NCBI RefSeq assembly: GCF_043641665.1
Contig: NC_092180.1
Coordinates: 14,501,891 to 14,565,890, forward strand
Length of the DNA: 64,000 nucleotides
Direction of reading: 5' to 3'
Source of the DNA: Enoplosus armatus
Lineage: Eukaryota; Chordata; Actinopteri; Centrarchiformes; Enoplosidae
Part shown: positions 1 to 38,894 of the stretch, in pieces
Layout of the letters: each line of letters begins with the position of its first letter
How positions within the stretch are numbered: position 1 is the first letter of the stretch
Notes under the pieces: model-generated
What the model saw: only the letters and a program-made list of their open reading frames with translations
Database searches by the model: none
Told to the model about the DNA's origin: nothing
Translations under genes and position numbers: made by a program

Positions 1-57
1 TCCAAACTCATCCTGTTCCCCAGGAAGGCTTCTGCTCCCAAGAAGGGAGACAGCACT
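1..57 (+). CDS. rpl13: rpl13 coding exon (partial at window edge)
   Basis: Nineteen codons are visible in frame 1, reading [19 protein letters not shown]. The donor is ACT|gtaagt at 58. The exon continues upstream of the window. Confidence 0.95.
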
Positions 58-1701
58 GTAAGTTTGATTGACTGTAGTAGTGGTTGTTAATGAACTGTTT
101 TATGTTGTGATTGTTTGGCTGATTTTCCTGAGAAAAACAAGTGTTAAAACAAAGGCATGTGGTCAGTAGGAGTGAGTCAGCTTTCTTAGAAAAGCACAAT
201 TTCAGAGCCCTCTCCAGTGTTTGTTTACTATTGCTCCATCTTATGAAAGTTGATATAGCAGTTTTCACACAAGTTTATCGCAACAATGAGTATTGTATAA
301 CTAAAAGAACCCATTCTACAATAACAATTTATGTCTTATGCTTTTTAAAATAATGAAACTGAAAGTGTAGAGATTTGGGGGAGCTCAAAGATTTAGCCCT
401 AACCCGTGTATCTTTGGGTTTGAACTTTTCCAGATGAAGTGATTGCAGTTCATCTGTAATCTCTGAATAACAGTTTATTGAGTTGAACTCTTCAGCAAAA
501 CACCATCATTTGCATTCTGAATGCCATTTTTTTTTAGATTGGTTGTCAGGATTTTTTATAAGAAAGCATGGGATTTGAGGTTCCCTAATGAAACCGGGTT
601 CTCCTGAGCTTTTCAAATTTGATGAGTTTGAGTTCTTTTTGAAATTATCCAGCTGATAAAACATCACTTGAGACCTGTAATGTCACACAAACGCAATGCT
701 GTACGGTCAGTCAGAACAGTGGAGGCTGAAAGCCAAACACTGCTTACTCTGCATCACGTGTCAGTTCACTCCTAAAGATCAGATCCCAGTACACCCCATA
801 ATTATTTTCTGACTTGGCTTTTTGATTTGAGTGATTTCACAACACCCAAATGTAGGTGATGGCTAGATGTTTGTCTGGCTTTATGGCAAGCCTTACCAAG
901 CAATGTATGTGTGTTTATTATTTATTTATTTATTTTTTGCCTTGAAGATTTAACTATTTATCTTTGCAGGAGGAGGAACTGAAGATGGCCACTCAGCTCG
1001 CTGGTCCAGTCATGCCCATCAAAACTGTAAGTTTCAATTCCTTCCAAGATTCACTAGAACCCAATATATCCATATTGAAAAATATATTTATGGATTATAA
1101 TGAGATCACTGGAAATGTGATTGATTTTAGGTGGAAGATTAGTCTGAATTTTATCCTTAATCTCACAGCAGTTAACATTGAACTGGCTGTATTGTCATTT
1201 GCCATTCATGTTGCCAGTGATGACGATGTTCAGAAATAAGCACAATCTTGATGTTTTGCATCGCAGCAGTCAGATGATGACAAATCTCCGGAATCTCTGT
1301 ATATCTTTGATGAAACACTTGAACCCTTTCTCTGATGACTGCTTCTTAAAATCAAGCTGGCAAAATTGCTTGTCCTAAAATATTGATGCCATAAAATTGG
1401 ACTCCTATTTGCATATTAGTCAATGTTTAAAATGGCTGGATTTTGTCCTTTGGCAGAGTTATAATAATAATAATATATAGGTTATTAAGAAATGTTTAGA
1501 AAGTGTCACATACTATTGTCTCTTTTTTTTCCTACACTTCAGGTTCACAAGAAGGACAAGGCCCGGGTTATCTCTGAGGATGAGAAGAACTTCAAGGCTT
1601 TCGCCAGCCTGCGTATGGCCCGCGCCAACGCTCGTCTTTTCGGCATCCGTGCCAAGAGAGCCAAAGAGGCTGCCGAGCAGGACGTGGAGAAGAAGAAGTG
1701 A
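1..1701 (+). CDS. rpl13: rpl13, ribosomal protein eL13 (3' part; starts before the window)
   Basis: This is the 3' end of the gene for 60S ribosomal protein L13 (eL13), a structural protein of the large cytosolic ribosomal subunit. Three coding exons are visible: 1-57, 970-1026 and 1543-1701, all joined in phase 0. Together they encode the last 90 residues. The human protein is 211 residues, so about the first 120 lie upstream of the window. Diagnostic segments are [46 protein letters not shown] and the lysine-rich end DVEKKK. The C-terminus is basic, as expected of an rRNA-binding protein. The stop codon is at 1699-1701, followed by a short 3' UTR. The last intron hosts a C/D snoRNA, a common arrangement in ribosomal protein genes. 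Identity is near certain; no break is seen in the visible part. Confidence 0.97.
58..969 (+). other. rpl13 intron, with two short perfect hairpins
   Basis: This intron of about 0.9 kb lies between the first two visible rpl13 exons. It contains two adjacent short inverted repeats: CAAAGAT (386-392) with ATCTTTG (410-416), and CAGATGAA (431-438) with TTCATCTG (449-456). I found no convincing C/D snoRNA in it: C-box-like motifs occur, but none has a partnered D box and a terminal stem. Confidence 0.6.
970..1026 (+). CDS. rpl13: rpl13 penultimate coding exon
   Basis: The acceptor is tttgcag|GAG and the donor is ACT|gtaagt. The exon has exactly 19 codons, reading [19 protein letters not shown], and both borders are phase 0. 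Confidence 0.96.
1027..1542 (+). other. last rpl13 intron (snoRNA host)
   Basis: This intron of about 0.5 kb has donor gtaagt and acceptor cttcag. Apart from the snoRNA at 1266-1342 and a short (AAT)n run near 1462, nothing else is recognised. Confidence 0.85.
1266..1342 (+). ncRNA. snord68: C/D-box snoRNA, SNORD68-like, in the last rpl13 intron
   Basis: This is a 77-nt C/D-box snoRNA on the host-gene strand. A perfect 7-bp terminal stem pairs GCAGTCA (1266-1272) with TGACTGC (1336-1342). Inside it are C box ATGATGA (1274-1280), D' box CTGT (1297-1300), C'-like box TTGATGA (1307-1313) and D box CTGA (1332-1335). The 11 bases upstream of D', TCTCCGGAATC (1285-1295), are complementary to GATTCCGGAGA of 18S rRNA. 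The fifth base before D' (A1292) pairs with the second U of GAUUCC. As I recall, this is the human Um428 site, assigned to SNORD68, which also sits in an RPL13 intron. The guide before the D box (about CTTGAACCCTTTCT) should have a second target that I did not confirm. The structure is seen directly; the homology is inferred from position and guide. Confidence 0.9.
1543..1701 (+). CDS. rpl13: rpl13 last coding exon
   Basis: The acceptor is cacttcag|GTT after a pyrimidine-rich tract. The exon has 52 codons plus TGA and runs from VHKKDKARV to EQDVEKKK. It is GC-richer than its surroundings, as expected for a highly expressed ribosomal protein gene. Confidence 0.97.
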   Translation, partial: VHKKDKARVISEDEKNFKAFASLRMARANARLFGIRAKRAKEAAEQDVEKKK

Positions 1702-1726
1702 AAATAGTCACTATGGAACTTTGCAA

Positions 1727-1732
1727 AATAAA
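1727..1732 (+). promoter_or_regulatory. rpl13: rpl13 poly(A) signal AATAAA
   Basis: A canonical AATAAA lies 26 bases after the rpl13 stop codon, with GT-rich sequence just downstream. Ribosomal protein mRNAs usually have very short 3' UTRs, so cleavage near 1750 is likely. Confidence 0.85.
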
Positions 1733-1750
1733 GTGTTTAAAAAGATGAAT

Positions 1751-3802
1751 GTGAGGATGTCGTGATTATGATCTTGATTAGAGATGTCATGGTCTGCTCA
1801 TACATTAGGGGACCAACACAAAAGGTTGAAAATATATGGTATGTTGTAAAAACTTAAAAGGTCTGTGTCAATTCCTCAACTGGGTCACTTTTACAGGCAA
1901 GGTCTGATTTATAGATGGTATCAAATGTCTTGAATAACTTGAGTTCAGATTGCAGCTCCTTGTTTATGTCCATGGTAATACCTGTGGTCAGAAGCAAGAA
2001 CATGAAAACAGGATTTGGAATCTAAAAGTTTATTTCAACTGTAACATTGTTGCTTTGGGACCAGGGGAAGATAAAAACATCAAGATTAAAACTTCATCAA
2101 AGTTCATTACCTATTCAAAAGAAAATCCTGATAGCTATAAAGTCAGATCTTTTTCACGGCAGACATTTTGAGTCAATGTAGGTGAAGCACAGGTGTTACT
2201 AATGCAACACCAATGGCCCCTTTATACAGGTGTCCCAGTAAGTTGTGACACATGCACGATGCTGAAGCGGATCAATGGAGTCCAGCCATCATCAATTTTA
2301 TTATGAACACCTGTGCTTTTCCCTCTTTGACGTCAGTGTCTCCTGTGAAAAAGGCGAAGATACTGTAGATCAAATCTTTTGCAGACGTTTCAGTAACGTC
2401 TGAAATACTTCTGATCCCTCACAGCTTTGAATTGAAATCAGAGCCGTTGATAGTACAAAAGAAAAAGAACCGAGGTTTTTTCCCCACTCACCGTACTTAC
2501 ATATTTATCTGATTATAAATGTGTGCAAGCCTGAACTATGAACCTGAAAGTAGGATTCATGGTCTCTATTAGGCTCATAATTACAGCAGTAGGTGGCACT
2601 AGAGGCACAAAATGTGGCTCATTCATGGAGCCATACAAAGCGTTTCAGAATAGAGTTTGTTGACTTTGAGAAATTGTAAATCCATTTTTGAAAGCAGGTT
2701 ATTAACCTGGCATGGCTTTGAAATTGGCATATAATTAACAGCCTATTACCTCATTAATTATGTCAGTAACTCAGCAGTTAGTAGAAGACAGCACATGACA
2801 GAAACTCATACATTTAAAATAAAACTTATCCAGTTAATAATTTTTTTACAGGCAGGTCACCAGACACCAGTAAAGTCTTAACCAGTTGAAGAGATTATAG
2901 CTTTAAAAGACCTGTATGTTACCTATAGCATGTTGATGTACAGGCAGGAGTGCAGGTCAGTGAGGACCCCCGAGGCAGAGGAAGGTCAGGAGATGTCGAA
3001 AGCAAGAAAAAAATCTCACTCTGGTGGGACAATTTAATGCTTAGCTTCTGCGAGGGGGTCAAAGTTTGAGTTTAATTTTCACACAGAAGGTTATGTGCTG
3101 CCATACAAGAGCCAAAGCAGACTGCTAATATGAAACATTGCCATGACAACAGAGACTGGACATTTCAAAACTATTTGTATGTGTTGGGTTGTTCTGTTAA
3201 GGTGAAATGAATAAATAAAAAGTTAAGATTGCATGAGTCATCACCTTTAGAAAATGTCCAAGTTGAGCATGTAAACATATACAGACGGAAAAAATCAGGA
3301 TGAGGTGAGACTACATGTCCTTGTCTGTCTCCTTTAGTGCCTCTCTGTGTTCCAACCGTCTGAATGCAAATTAATAATTCAGTTAATGGAAGTGAGTGGA
3401 CAGGCAAGTCATTTTGGACCAGGGGTGATTGATATTGCTGAAATGGGAAATCAAGTGGATGGTTTTATTTATCTTTAAGATAAGGAACTGCAAAATAATC
3501 CATTTACTAAAACTCAAATGTAACAGGACACGACGGATTTTGAGAACCATGACCTCAAACCACCTTTCCTAAATGTGTTACCAGTGTTGAAAATGGCCCC
3601 CCAGGTAACTCAGTACAAAATCATTTGGACACTGAACACCACATTTCGTTATTCGTCAGTTAATTTAATTTGTTCTATTATAAACTACCTCTTAAAGGAA
3701 TACCAAATAGTATCCAAATCAGTATCTCCTGTGATGCAAGATGTGATTTTAATTCTTGAGTTCTCTCAGAAACAGGATGAGGAAAGGATTAGAGGACTGA
3801 CC
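1751..3802. other. intergenic, no gene seen
   Basis: This is AT-rich sequence between rpl13 and the cpne7 promoter. It contains one short MITE-like element (2183-2322). Reading frames are short, and none has recognisable content. Confidence 0.6.
2183..2322 (+). mobile_element. short MITE-like element, copy 1
   Basis: The element is about 140 bp, with terminal inverted repeats AAGCACAGGTGTT (2185-2197) and AACACCTGTGCTT (2306-2318), which are perfectly complementary over 13 bp. The interior includes AGGTGTCCCAG. A related element lies at 32130-32290 in the opposite orientation and shares the terminal sequence and the AGGTGT-CCAG core. It has no coding capacity, so it would be a non-autonomous DNA transposon. 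The family name is not known to me. Confidence 0.6.
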
Positions 3803-4085
3803 CAGAGCTGAAACGATTAGTCATGTAATCGATTATTGACAGAAAAGGAATCGGCAACAAATTTGAGCATCATCAAGTCTTTAACACTCTCTGGTTATTG
3901 CTTCTCAAATATGATGATTTGCTGCCTTTCTCTTTTTGATATATGGTTGTAAATTGAATATTTTGGGGTTTTGCACTGTTGGTCGGACAAAATTATCATT
4001 TTGACACCTTTGGCTTTGGGAAGTTGTGACATGACTTTTACACTATCTTCTGATAGACTAAATGATTAATCAAGTAACCAATTAA
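3803..4085. repeat. old interspersed fish repeat with GATTAATC-type ends
   Basis: The left end reads GAGCTGAAACGATTAGTC and the right end contains ACTAAATGATTAATCAAGTAAC. The interior (GATTTGCTGCC, TTGGGGTTTTGCACTGTTGG) matches a repeat I remember as very common in percomorph genomes, a non-autonomous DNA transposon with long imperfect inverted ends. The copy is diverged. Its class is recalled from memory and was not searched. Confidence 0.6.
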
Positions 4086-4968
4086 CTCACTACCTCAGAT
4101 GCTCTTTTAGAAGATAAATATGCCAAATACCTGCTCTGGTTACAGTTCGTAGTTACCAGTATTCAAATGAATATTTACCTAATATTTGATTTCCTTATTT
4201 CTGTGCACAGAGTGAACAACTAATGTTTCACAGTTGCTCACCTGATCTGTAAATGTAATAACATGCACATTTCGCATACTCTGGGATTACCTGTACTTTT
4301 TTGAGGGGGTTCTCAGCAGTTTCTTTGCTCCTTTTGCTGCAATAATCACATTTCCTACATGGACTGCTAATACTATCCAACTGACATCAATGAGGTTGCA
4401 TGTGTGCTTGTATCCTGCAGTGTCACCTTCACCCTTATGATGTGTTCTGTGTATCATGTTTACACTGTAACAGGGAACTGATATGTTTTTTGACCACAGT
4501 ATTTGTAGGTCAGTAAGGCAAATATGATGACCACAGAGGCGACTCATGGAGATAATGTTTCTATTCAATGAGCTGTTACTTGAAGCAGAGCCTGCTGAAA
4601 CACAAGCTCGGTGATTGATCACCATTAACAGGGATGCTACAGCTACCATCACCAATGAGAAAGACTTTAGAATCAATAGTGTGTTGGAAAATTACTAAAA
4701 ACCCACCTATGTGCAAAAATACCTCTACTCAAGGGAGCTGCTGGTGGAAAGCTGCGGATAATGTTACACAAACACACCGGCGCTAGTTTGAAAATGTGAG
4801 CGCCTCAGGCCATAAGAGATCTTCCTAAATGGGTTATTGTACGCGCAATGTGGTCAGCAGCACCAAGGAGAGCAGTGAATGTGACTGGGGAGAAGCAGCA
4901 GGAGAGGGGGGCTGAATAGGTTATCCATGTGTGAATGCAGGGAATGTCCTGAGAGGTGCTGAACCAAC

Positions 4969-5000
<32 letters not shown>

Positions 5001-6889
5001 TGGCCGTTGTTTGGAGCTGTGGCGTAACAGGGCTCAGGTGTGTGCCCCAAAGCAGACGCTTCCTACTGACTCTGAATACCCAAGGAAGAAGAGGCAGTTG
5101 GGGGGTAGTGAAAATTGCATCAGAGATCTGACTTTAGGTGATGGTCGTGTCAGACAGCAGCGAGTTTCCATGTTAAACACAGTGTGTGCAGATCCACAGG
5201 CATGGATATGTGGTGACTTTTGTTTAAAGAATTTCACTAATGATATCAACCTGTAAGGGAGATGTGTGTGGTCTTTGGTGTGTAAGACGAACGGTTATCA
5301 GCCTAACAGAGTAGATAATTAAAAAGCCAAATGTTTTATGTTTTGTGCAGTTGGAATAATTTGATTGACCTGCCTGTCTGCTGCACACATCATTTTAGCA
5401 GCTGAAAACGTCTAAGTGGCTCAACTCTCAAAGAGTCAGCCATGTCCTCTTGAAATCAAAGACAAAGTTGTAATGCTGCAAAGCTCAAATAAAAAAGTCC
5501 TTTCTGTCTGAAGGACACTTCAGAATCATGAAATTTCAAAGCCTTCAGGAATAAAATGTTAAAATAACTGAAGCCTACACATTTGTTTTATCATAAAGTG
5601 CTATAATGTACTGCCAACCACACATAGTGCTTTTAAACAGTCAAACCAAAGCTTTTATTTTCTGTTTAAGCTGTATTTTGATGAACCCAAATTTCCCAAG
5701 TAATTTTGTCTATTTTGTTTTCCAGCTGCTTTGTCTTTCACGGCCTTCGCTTGTGTTTAGCAGAAACTCTGCAGAGAGCTGCTGTTTTGTCAGTGCAATC
5801 TAAAAATCTATAAATGTTATGCAATGTCTGGAAATACATTCATGAAAATAATACATTTGTGGGTGGACCGTGAAAAGGTTGAAGCATAAACGTTCAGTGT
5901 AGAAACAATACGTTACGTAACATACATTGCTGTCAAATGATTCAAAATCTACACTGATGAAACAGTTCAATGTGAGTGACATTAGACTTAAGTATGTGCA
6001 TGTGTGCGTGCATTCACAGTACACATGTGGGTGTATGTGCGTGCATGTTTAATAAAGGTAAGAGAGCAGAGAGTCACAGGTCCTCAGCTGTCTGGAGCTC
6101 CCACATGGAGATGTGGATGTGATGTGCTGCTGCAGGAAGATCCGTCCTTTTATGTTCCTGTTGTTTTGCTGTGAAATGTCTCACATGCGTCCTCGGCATC
6201 TTTTTTGCTGAGGTGAGACAAAGACAGCCAGGACCGGCTGATTTAGGCATGATGTGCCTTCTTTTCTGACGACAGATTGACAAACTAGAGGATCATCATC
6301 TAAGCATCTGATTCCACCTCTTAATGTTCACATGTGCAATGGTGGATTAATTTGAGCCCACGCATCTTATTTGAGATTGTGAGCTCGTTGTCAAACGAAG
6401 ATCCAGTAAATGTCAAGGAAATTGTTCTTGATCTGAGGAGTGTTTAACAGGAGCAGTTGATGCGACAGCTGGAACATCTGTGTAGTGTCAAATGCTTACC
6501 TACTCTATGTAGAACATGTAGAACATGATCATAATGCTAATGCAGGATGTTAACAGTGTCACTGTAATTACAGTAGGCTGGAGCTGGAGAAACATCTGAT
6601 TGATATAAGAGTCTAAATATATATTAAACCCCCTCTATTGAGCCTTTGGAGGATTATTGGTGCAAGGAGATTAACTTCAACTAAAGGGAGAGGGTGTGAT
6701 ATTGCATGTCTTACCCTTAGATTTGAATGTATTTCATTGCATTGTGTGTGGATCACAAGTTCATCACTGAATGTCAGCAAATCACACAAAAAACATGGCC
6801 ATACGTATGTCAGGCTCTCATGCTGCCTGACTGACACTCACAATCATTAAAAGCCCCTGTAAGGCATCACCGTAGTCTCGTGTCCTGTC
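4086..6889. other. intergenic, no firm gene
   Basis: No gene is supported here. Contents of note are a perfect (CAG)10 run at 4970-4999 and a minus-strand open frame at 4287-4649 with a hydrophobic start; the latter is discussed in the findings. The rest is AT-rich sequence without recognised motifs. Confidence 0.5.
4970..4999. repeat. (CAG)10 trinucleotide microsatellite
   Basis: Ten uninterrupted CAG units lie in intergenic DNA. They read as polyglutamine or polyleucine in chance frames, but no gene context supports translation. Confidence 0.95.
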
Positions 6890-7600
6890 TTCAAGGCTCG
6901 AGTTTTTTTTTAATTGAACGAGCGAAAACCCCATCCCTACATCAGCAGCTGGACTCTGTCCACTCCCCTTTCTCCGCGAGCCCAGCCTACTCCCTCCTCA
7001 CCAGTCTAACCAATGAGTTGCGGCGGGGAGGGGAAAAAAAGCATCGGGCAGTGTGTTATGGGAGAGGATTAAACAAGTGTGTTAAAGAGTACAGAAGAAC
7101 GACAGGTAGGAAGTGAGTTTTTAACTTGATCGTCTGCAGAGTTTATTGTGTTTGTTTAGGAGCGTTTGCCTGTTTTTGTGTTGTTGTTTTTTTGGATCAG
7201 CTGTATAAATGGTCTTATTGGAAGTGAGTAAGAGCAGTCAATGACACACGATGTTATCAAAGTAGCCTGTTCACGTTTAGTGCGACGATTAGGAGAACTA
7301 AAGCCATTTTTAGCCATTCTCATTTTACGGTAACTGCTGTTGGCTTTTTCAAGGATTAGATTTGCAGCGAACTTGATTTATTATGATTATTATTATTATT
7401 ATCAACAGACCATTTGCGAGCGTTTCCTGTATCGCCTTCATTCAAGTTGTTGGATTGAATCGGCAGCCTTTCGCTCTTTAAGGACGTGTTGCTTTAACAA
7501 GAGGGCTTTATTTTTTACATTAGAACTTTCGCTCGGGTCGTATTTTATAGCTCCCGAGTCTGATTGTATTTCGAGCTGTTCTGATTGTTCTGAAGTTTCA
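6890..7600 (+). promoter_or_regulatory. cpne7: CpG-rich likely cpne7 promoter and 5' non-coding exon
   Basis: CpG dinucleotides are clearly denser here (for example ACGAGCG, CCGCGAG, GCGGCGGGG, TCGCTCGGGTCG) than in the CpG-poor flanks. A CCAAT box (CCAATG, 7010-7015) lies just before a G-rich run at 7020-7034. A possible first-exon donor is GACAG|gtagga at 7105/7106, which could splice to the ATG exon through an acceptor just upstream of 8541, such as ttggcag at about 8519. The position, about 1.0-1.6 kb before the start codon and on the same strand, fits a cpne7 promoter. The transcription start and the splice pair are inferred only. Confidence 0.5.
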
Positions 7601-8534
7601 GATTGATGCTTTTGGGTAACATCTGGTTTCCAGACTCACAGCTGGCAAACAGAAACCACGGGCGCTGTCCCTGGTGCTGAAAGCCAAACAGTGCCGTGCA
7701 CTTGTTCATTTGTCTCCTAAGAATGTGACACTCAGAGTAAATGAGGCAGGTAGAGAAACTCATACTTTCTTCCCCTTTTAAAACAGTTAAGCAGGGGTCA
7801 GAAACCCTTTGCTCAAGGACACTTCAGCAGGGCGGATGCTTGCCACATAGGAGCTTAAACAAACAGTCCCTTTCCTTAGTATCCTCTGGACAGTAAAGAC
7901 ACTCAGCCATGTGTCTGCTGGATTCCTGCTTTTATCAGCCACTTTCACTTGTTTACCCATTGTTGAATGAGGGGAAAATACCCATTTTTCTCTCATAAAA
8001 CTGTTTGGTATCTCATGTTTAGCACTGGAAACAGGATAAAGACAGTGGTAAGGCAGTATGCAGAAAATAACAATATCAAGTATATGTTTTAGTCTATAGT
8101 TTTGAAGATAGCCTTGTGTGTGTGACCCCCTCTTTCTTTTTCATACTGGAATTAAGAGCATTTAAAAAGAGGATGCACCAGATTTGACCGTCTTAAATGA
8201 ATCTTTCCAGGGATTTGATCTAGACTCCTAAAAGCCCAACCCCTCCACCTTCATGTCCTGTCATTACTGAGGTGAGATGATATTCCTCACAAGGGGCTAG
8301 CCTAGACAGGGAGTGATAACAGCTTGTGTTTGGTTTGGTCCCCTGGGACTCAACAGGAATCTCTGTTCTTTTTTTATGTGACATCTGCACCAAGTCAAAA
8401 GAGCCTGTCTCCTGTGAGCGTGCCACGTCTTTATTGAGATCCCTCAACCCACTACTGCATTTGCCCATCCCCTCGGAGCTACCAACAGCCTCACATCTTA
8501 CTGCTTCGCTGGTTGGCAGCTCCTCTTTCCCTGA

Positions 8535-36713
<28,179 letters not shown>

Positions 36714-37500
36714 GCACCAACCCTGTTCCTGGGACCGAGCTTTGACCACAGCACCAGTCCAGCAAACTGAGAGGGAGAAAGGACGCATGCCTTGTGATTT
36801 TGGACAAGGAGTGAAGAGAAAATCTTTCTAAATGTGTTGTTACTCATTTATTTCATTTTTCACCTCTATCAAAGTGTTTACACAAGGACAGTGCGACAGA
36901 GACTGTGGGTTTTGTGTGGATCCGGCGCTTCTCCCTGGCTGTGTGAATTGACGAATTGACCATCCAGCTGTTTCAGCATCATGCGTCCTGGAGGATTGTT
37001 TTTTTTTTTCTCCTAATTTTTATGCATGCAGGCCAGTCCCTCAGTGCTGATCCATCGATCAGCGGATGCAGGCTTATTATTCCTCATTGACCGTGAAATT
37101 CAGCACCTCAGTTCTCTTTATTATGTTACTGTTTTCCTTATGTCATATCTTCAGATAATTTTGAAGATGTACTATATGGTAATGTATGTTGCAATCAAAA
37201 TTCGATTGCTCAACTTGAACATACTGACAATATTTAGATGTTACAGATGAATCACAGGAAGTATAAAGAAGAGCTGCTGCATTCAGACCTGTTATAATTA
37301 TTACATTGACCCTCATATACTTGTGTCTGTCTGGCTGCAGGATTGGCGCTATTTTGGATTGCAGACAATATTAACAGACGCTCACACATCTCAATTACAA
37401 ATCAAGCTACAATGAGTTGACATTGGAACAGACTAGTGGCAAATCATTTTGAGTAAAATGTAAATTATGCTATTATAATCTATTGCTAAAATTAAAAGCT
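36714..37500 (+). other. cpne7: cpne7 3' UTR (extent uncertain)
   Basis: Sequence after the stop shows no other feature. A variant poly(A) signal ATTAAA lies at 37491-37496. Canonical AATAAA motifs occur later at 39720-39725 and 41225-41230, so a longer 3' UTR is possible. The real end cannot be decided from sequence alone. Confidence 0.4.
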
Positions 37501-38879
37501 CTGTTCCAAACTGCACCAGCCGTTCTCAACAAACCAAAAAATGTCCTGTCTGCAACAGCATGAACTATGAATGACACCATCCCTACCCAGCCAATACAAA
37601 AGCAAGCAATGCTGAGTGTGCAATGAGCAGGTGCAGGTTGCCAAGTTAGTGTATTCTGTGTAAAATAATTAGCAAAATGACAATATAAGCTAAATCTTCA
37701 GTAATTATTTATTAAAAAAACAGCAGCATTGGAAGAATCGTTGTTTAGCTCTGACTTGTCACAACCTCAGACCTGTTCACCTTGTACATCTGTGAAACTG
37801 CAAGTGACATAACTTGTGCAATGTGTGATATTTGCTATAGCTTGAGCTCTTTGTATGCTTTTTCGTTACAACAGGGAGCTAACAAGTCACAGCAAGACAG
37901 AAAATACAGTCAGGTCATCAGCTGGCAGGTTAAAGTAGGAGATGTGTTTTGGTAAGAGCTGTCTTTTCTGAGGTTAGCTGTGAACAAAGCCCTGAATAAC
38001 ATTTTTCTCCAAGAGAAGATGAATGATTGCACCCTATTTTTGGTCTTTTGTAAGGTGGCTATGGTATAAGCTGTGAAAATCATGCTTCATGTCAGGTGAA
38101 TCCTTTCCCTCTGATTCAACTTCTTGTTGTCATCCCTGAGCAGGTAGCATTCTTCACGTTTCTGCTGGTTCATTATTTCTTCCTTTCTGCTGCTTTTTAT
38201 ATGCAATATAGCTCTACTCGCGTCATGAGGAATTTAACTGGTGGGCACACTGTTTGGATCAAATGAAAGCACAAAGCCGATCACAGTGAGTGCTGTAAAA
38301 CACTCAGTAATGTTCATAAAACCAGCTCTAGAATGTGTTATATCAGTTACATTTATATTTACCAAATTTCCTCTTTTTTCTTACCATAAAATACCATAAA
38401 AGGTTTCCTCATCATTGCACTTGTGCATCTCCAGAACAAACTGTTCTGTGAATTCATTATTTTCATTTAAAGTCAACTCTTGCCTGAAGGACAGCTATTT
38501 ACTTGAAAGTCTGCATTTGATTTTCTGCTGTTCTATTGAGCTTTACAATAAGCTATAACCTTTACTTACGCTTGTCAGATTGTCGCCATAGTGTTTAGAG
38601 CGTAGCCTGTAACAAGTTAGAATGAGCACAACCTCTCACTGAAACTGACTCTCTAAAGCCGAAAAAACAAGTTGCTTGTTTGAGATACTGTTTTTTATTG
38701 TAGATACCTGCGTTGATATTGCCATCTATCTAACCAAACAAGAAAGGAGAGATCATGTGTTCAAGTCACATGCAATTACATTTTCAAGGAAAAGTTAACT
38801 GAACAAGAAAGTAAAAGAGTTGAATAGACCAAATGTTTTCACAGTTTTCAAAAAGCATCTCCCTGGCATTTAAAGACAC

Positions 38880-38894
38880 CCCCCCCCCCCCCCC
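38880..38894. repeat. poly(C) homopolymer
   Basis: This is a run of about 15 C after AAAGACAC and before ACAACCCC. Confidence 0.9.

Noticed and set aside
600..660. TTTGATGAG ... AGCTGATA as a C/D snoRNA in the upstream rpl13 intron
   Set aside because: The spacing is too short and the flanks do not pair into a terminal stem.
1216..1240. GTGATGA motif as a second snoRNA C box in the rpl13 intron
   Set aside because: No D box with a matching terminal stem lies at a suitable distance, unlike the snoRNA just downstream.
4931..5131. Plus-strand frame with a Gln10 run, and the minus-strand Leu10 frame
   Set aside because: The runs come from a (CAG)10 microsatellite. The flanking residues are not protein-like and no splice or promoter context supports a gene.
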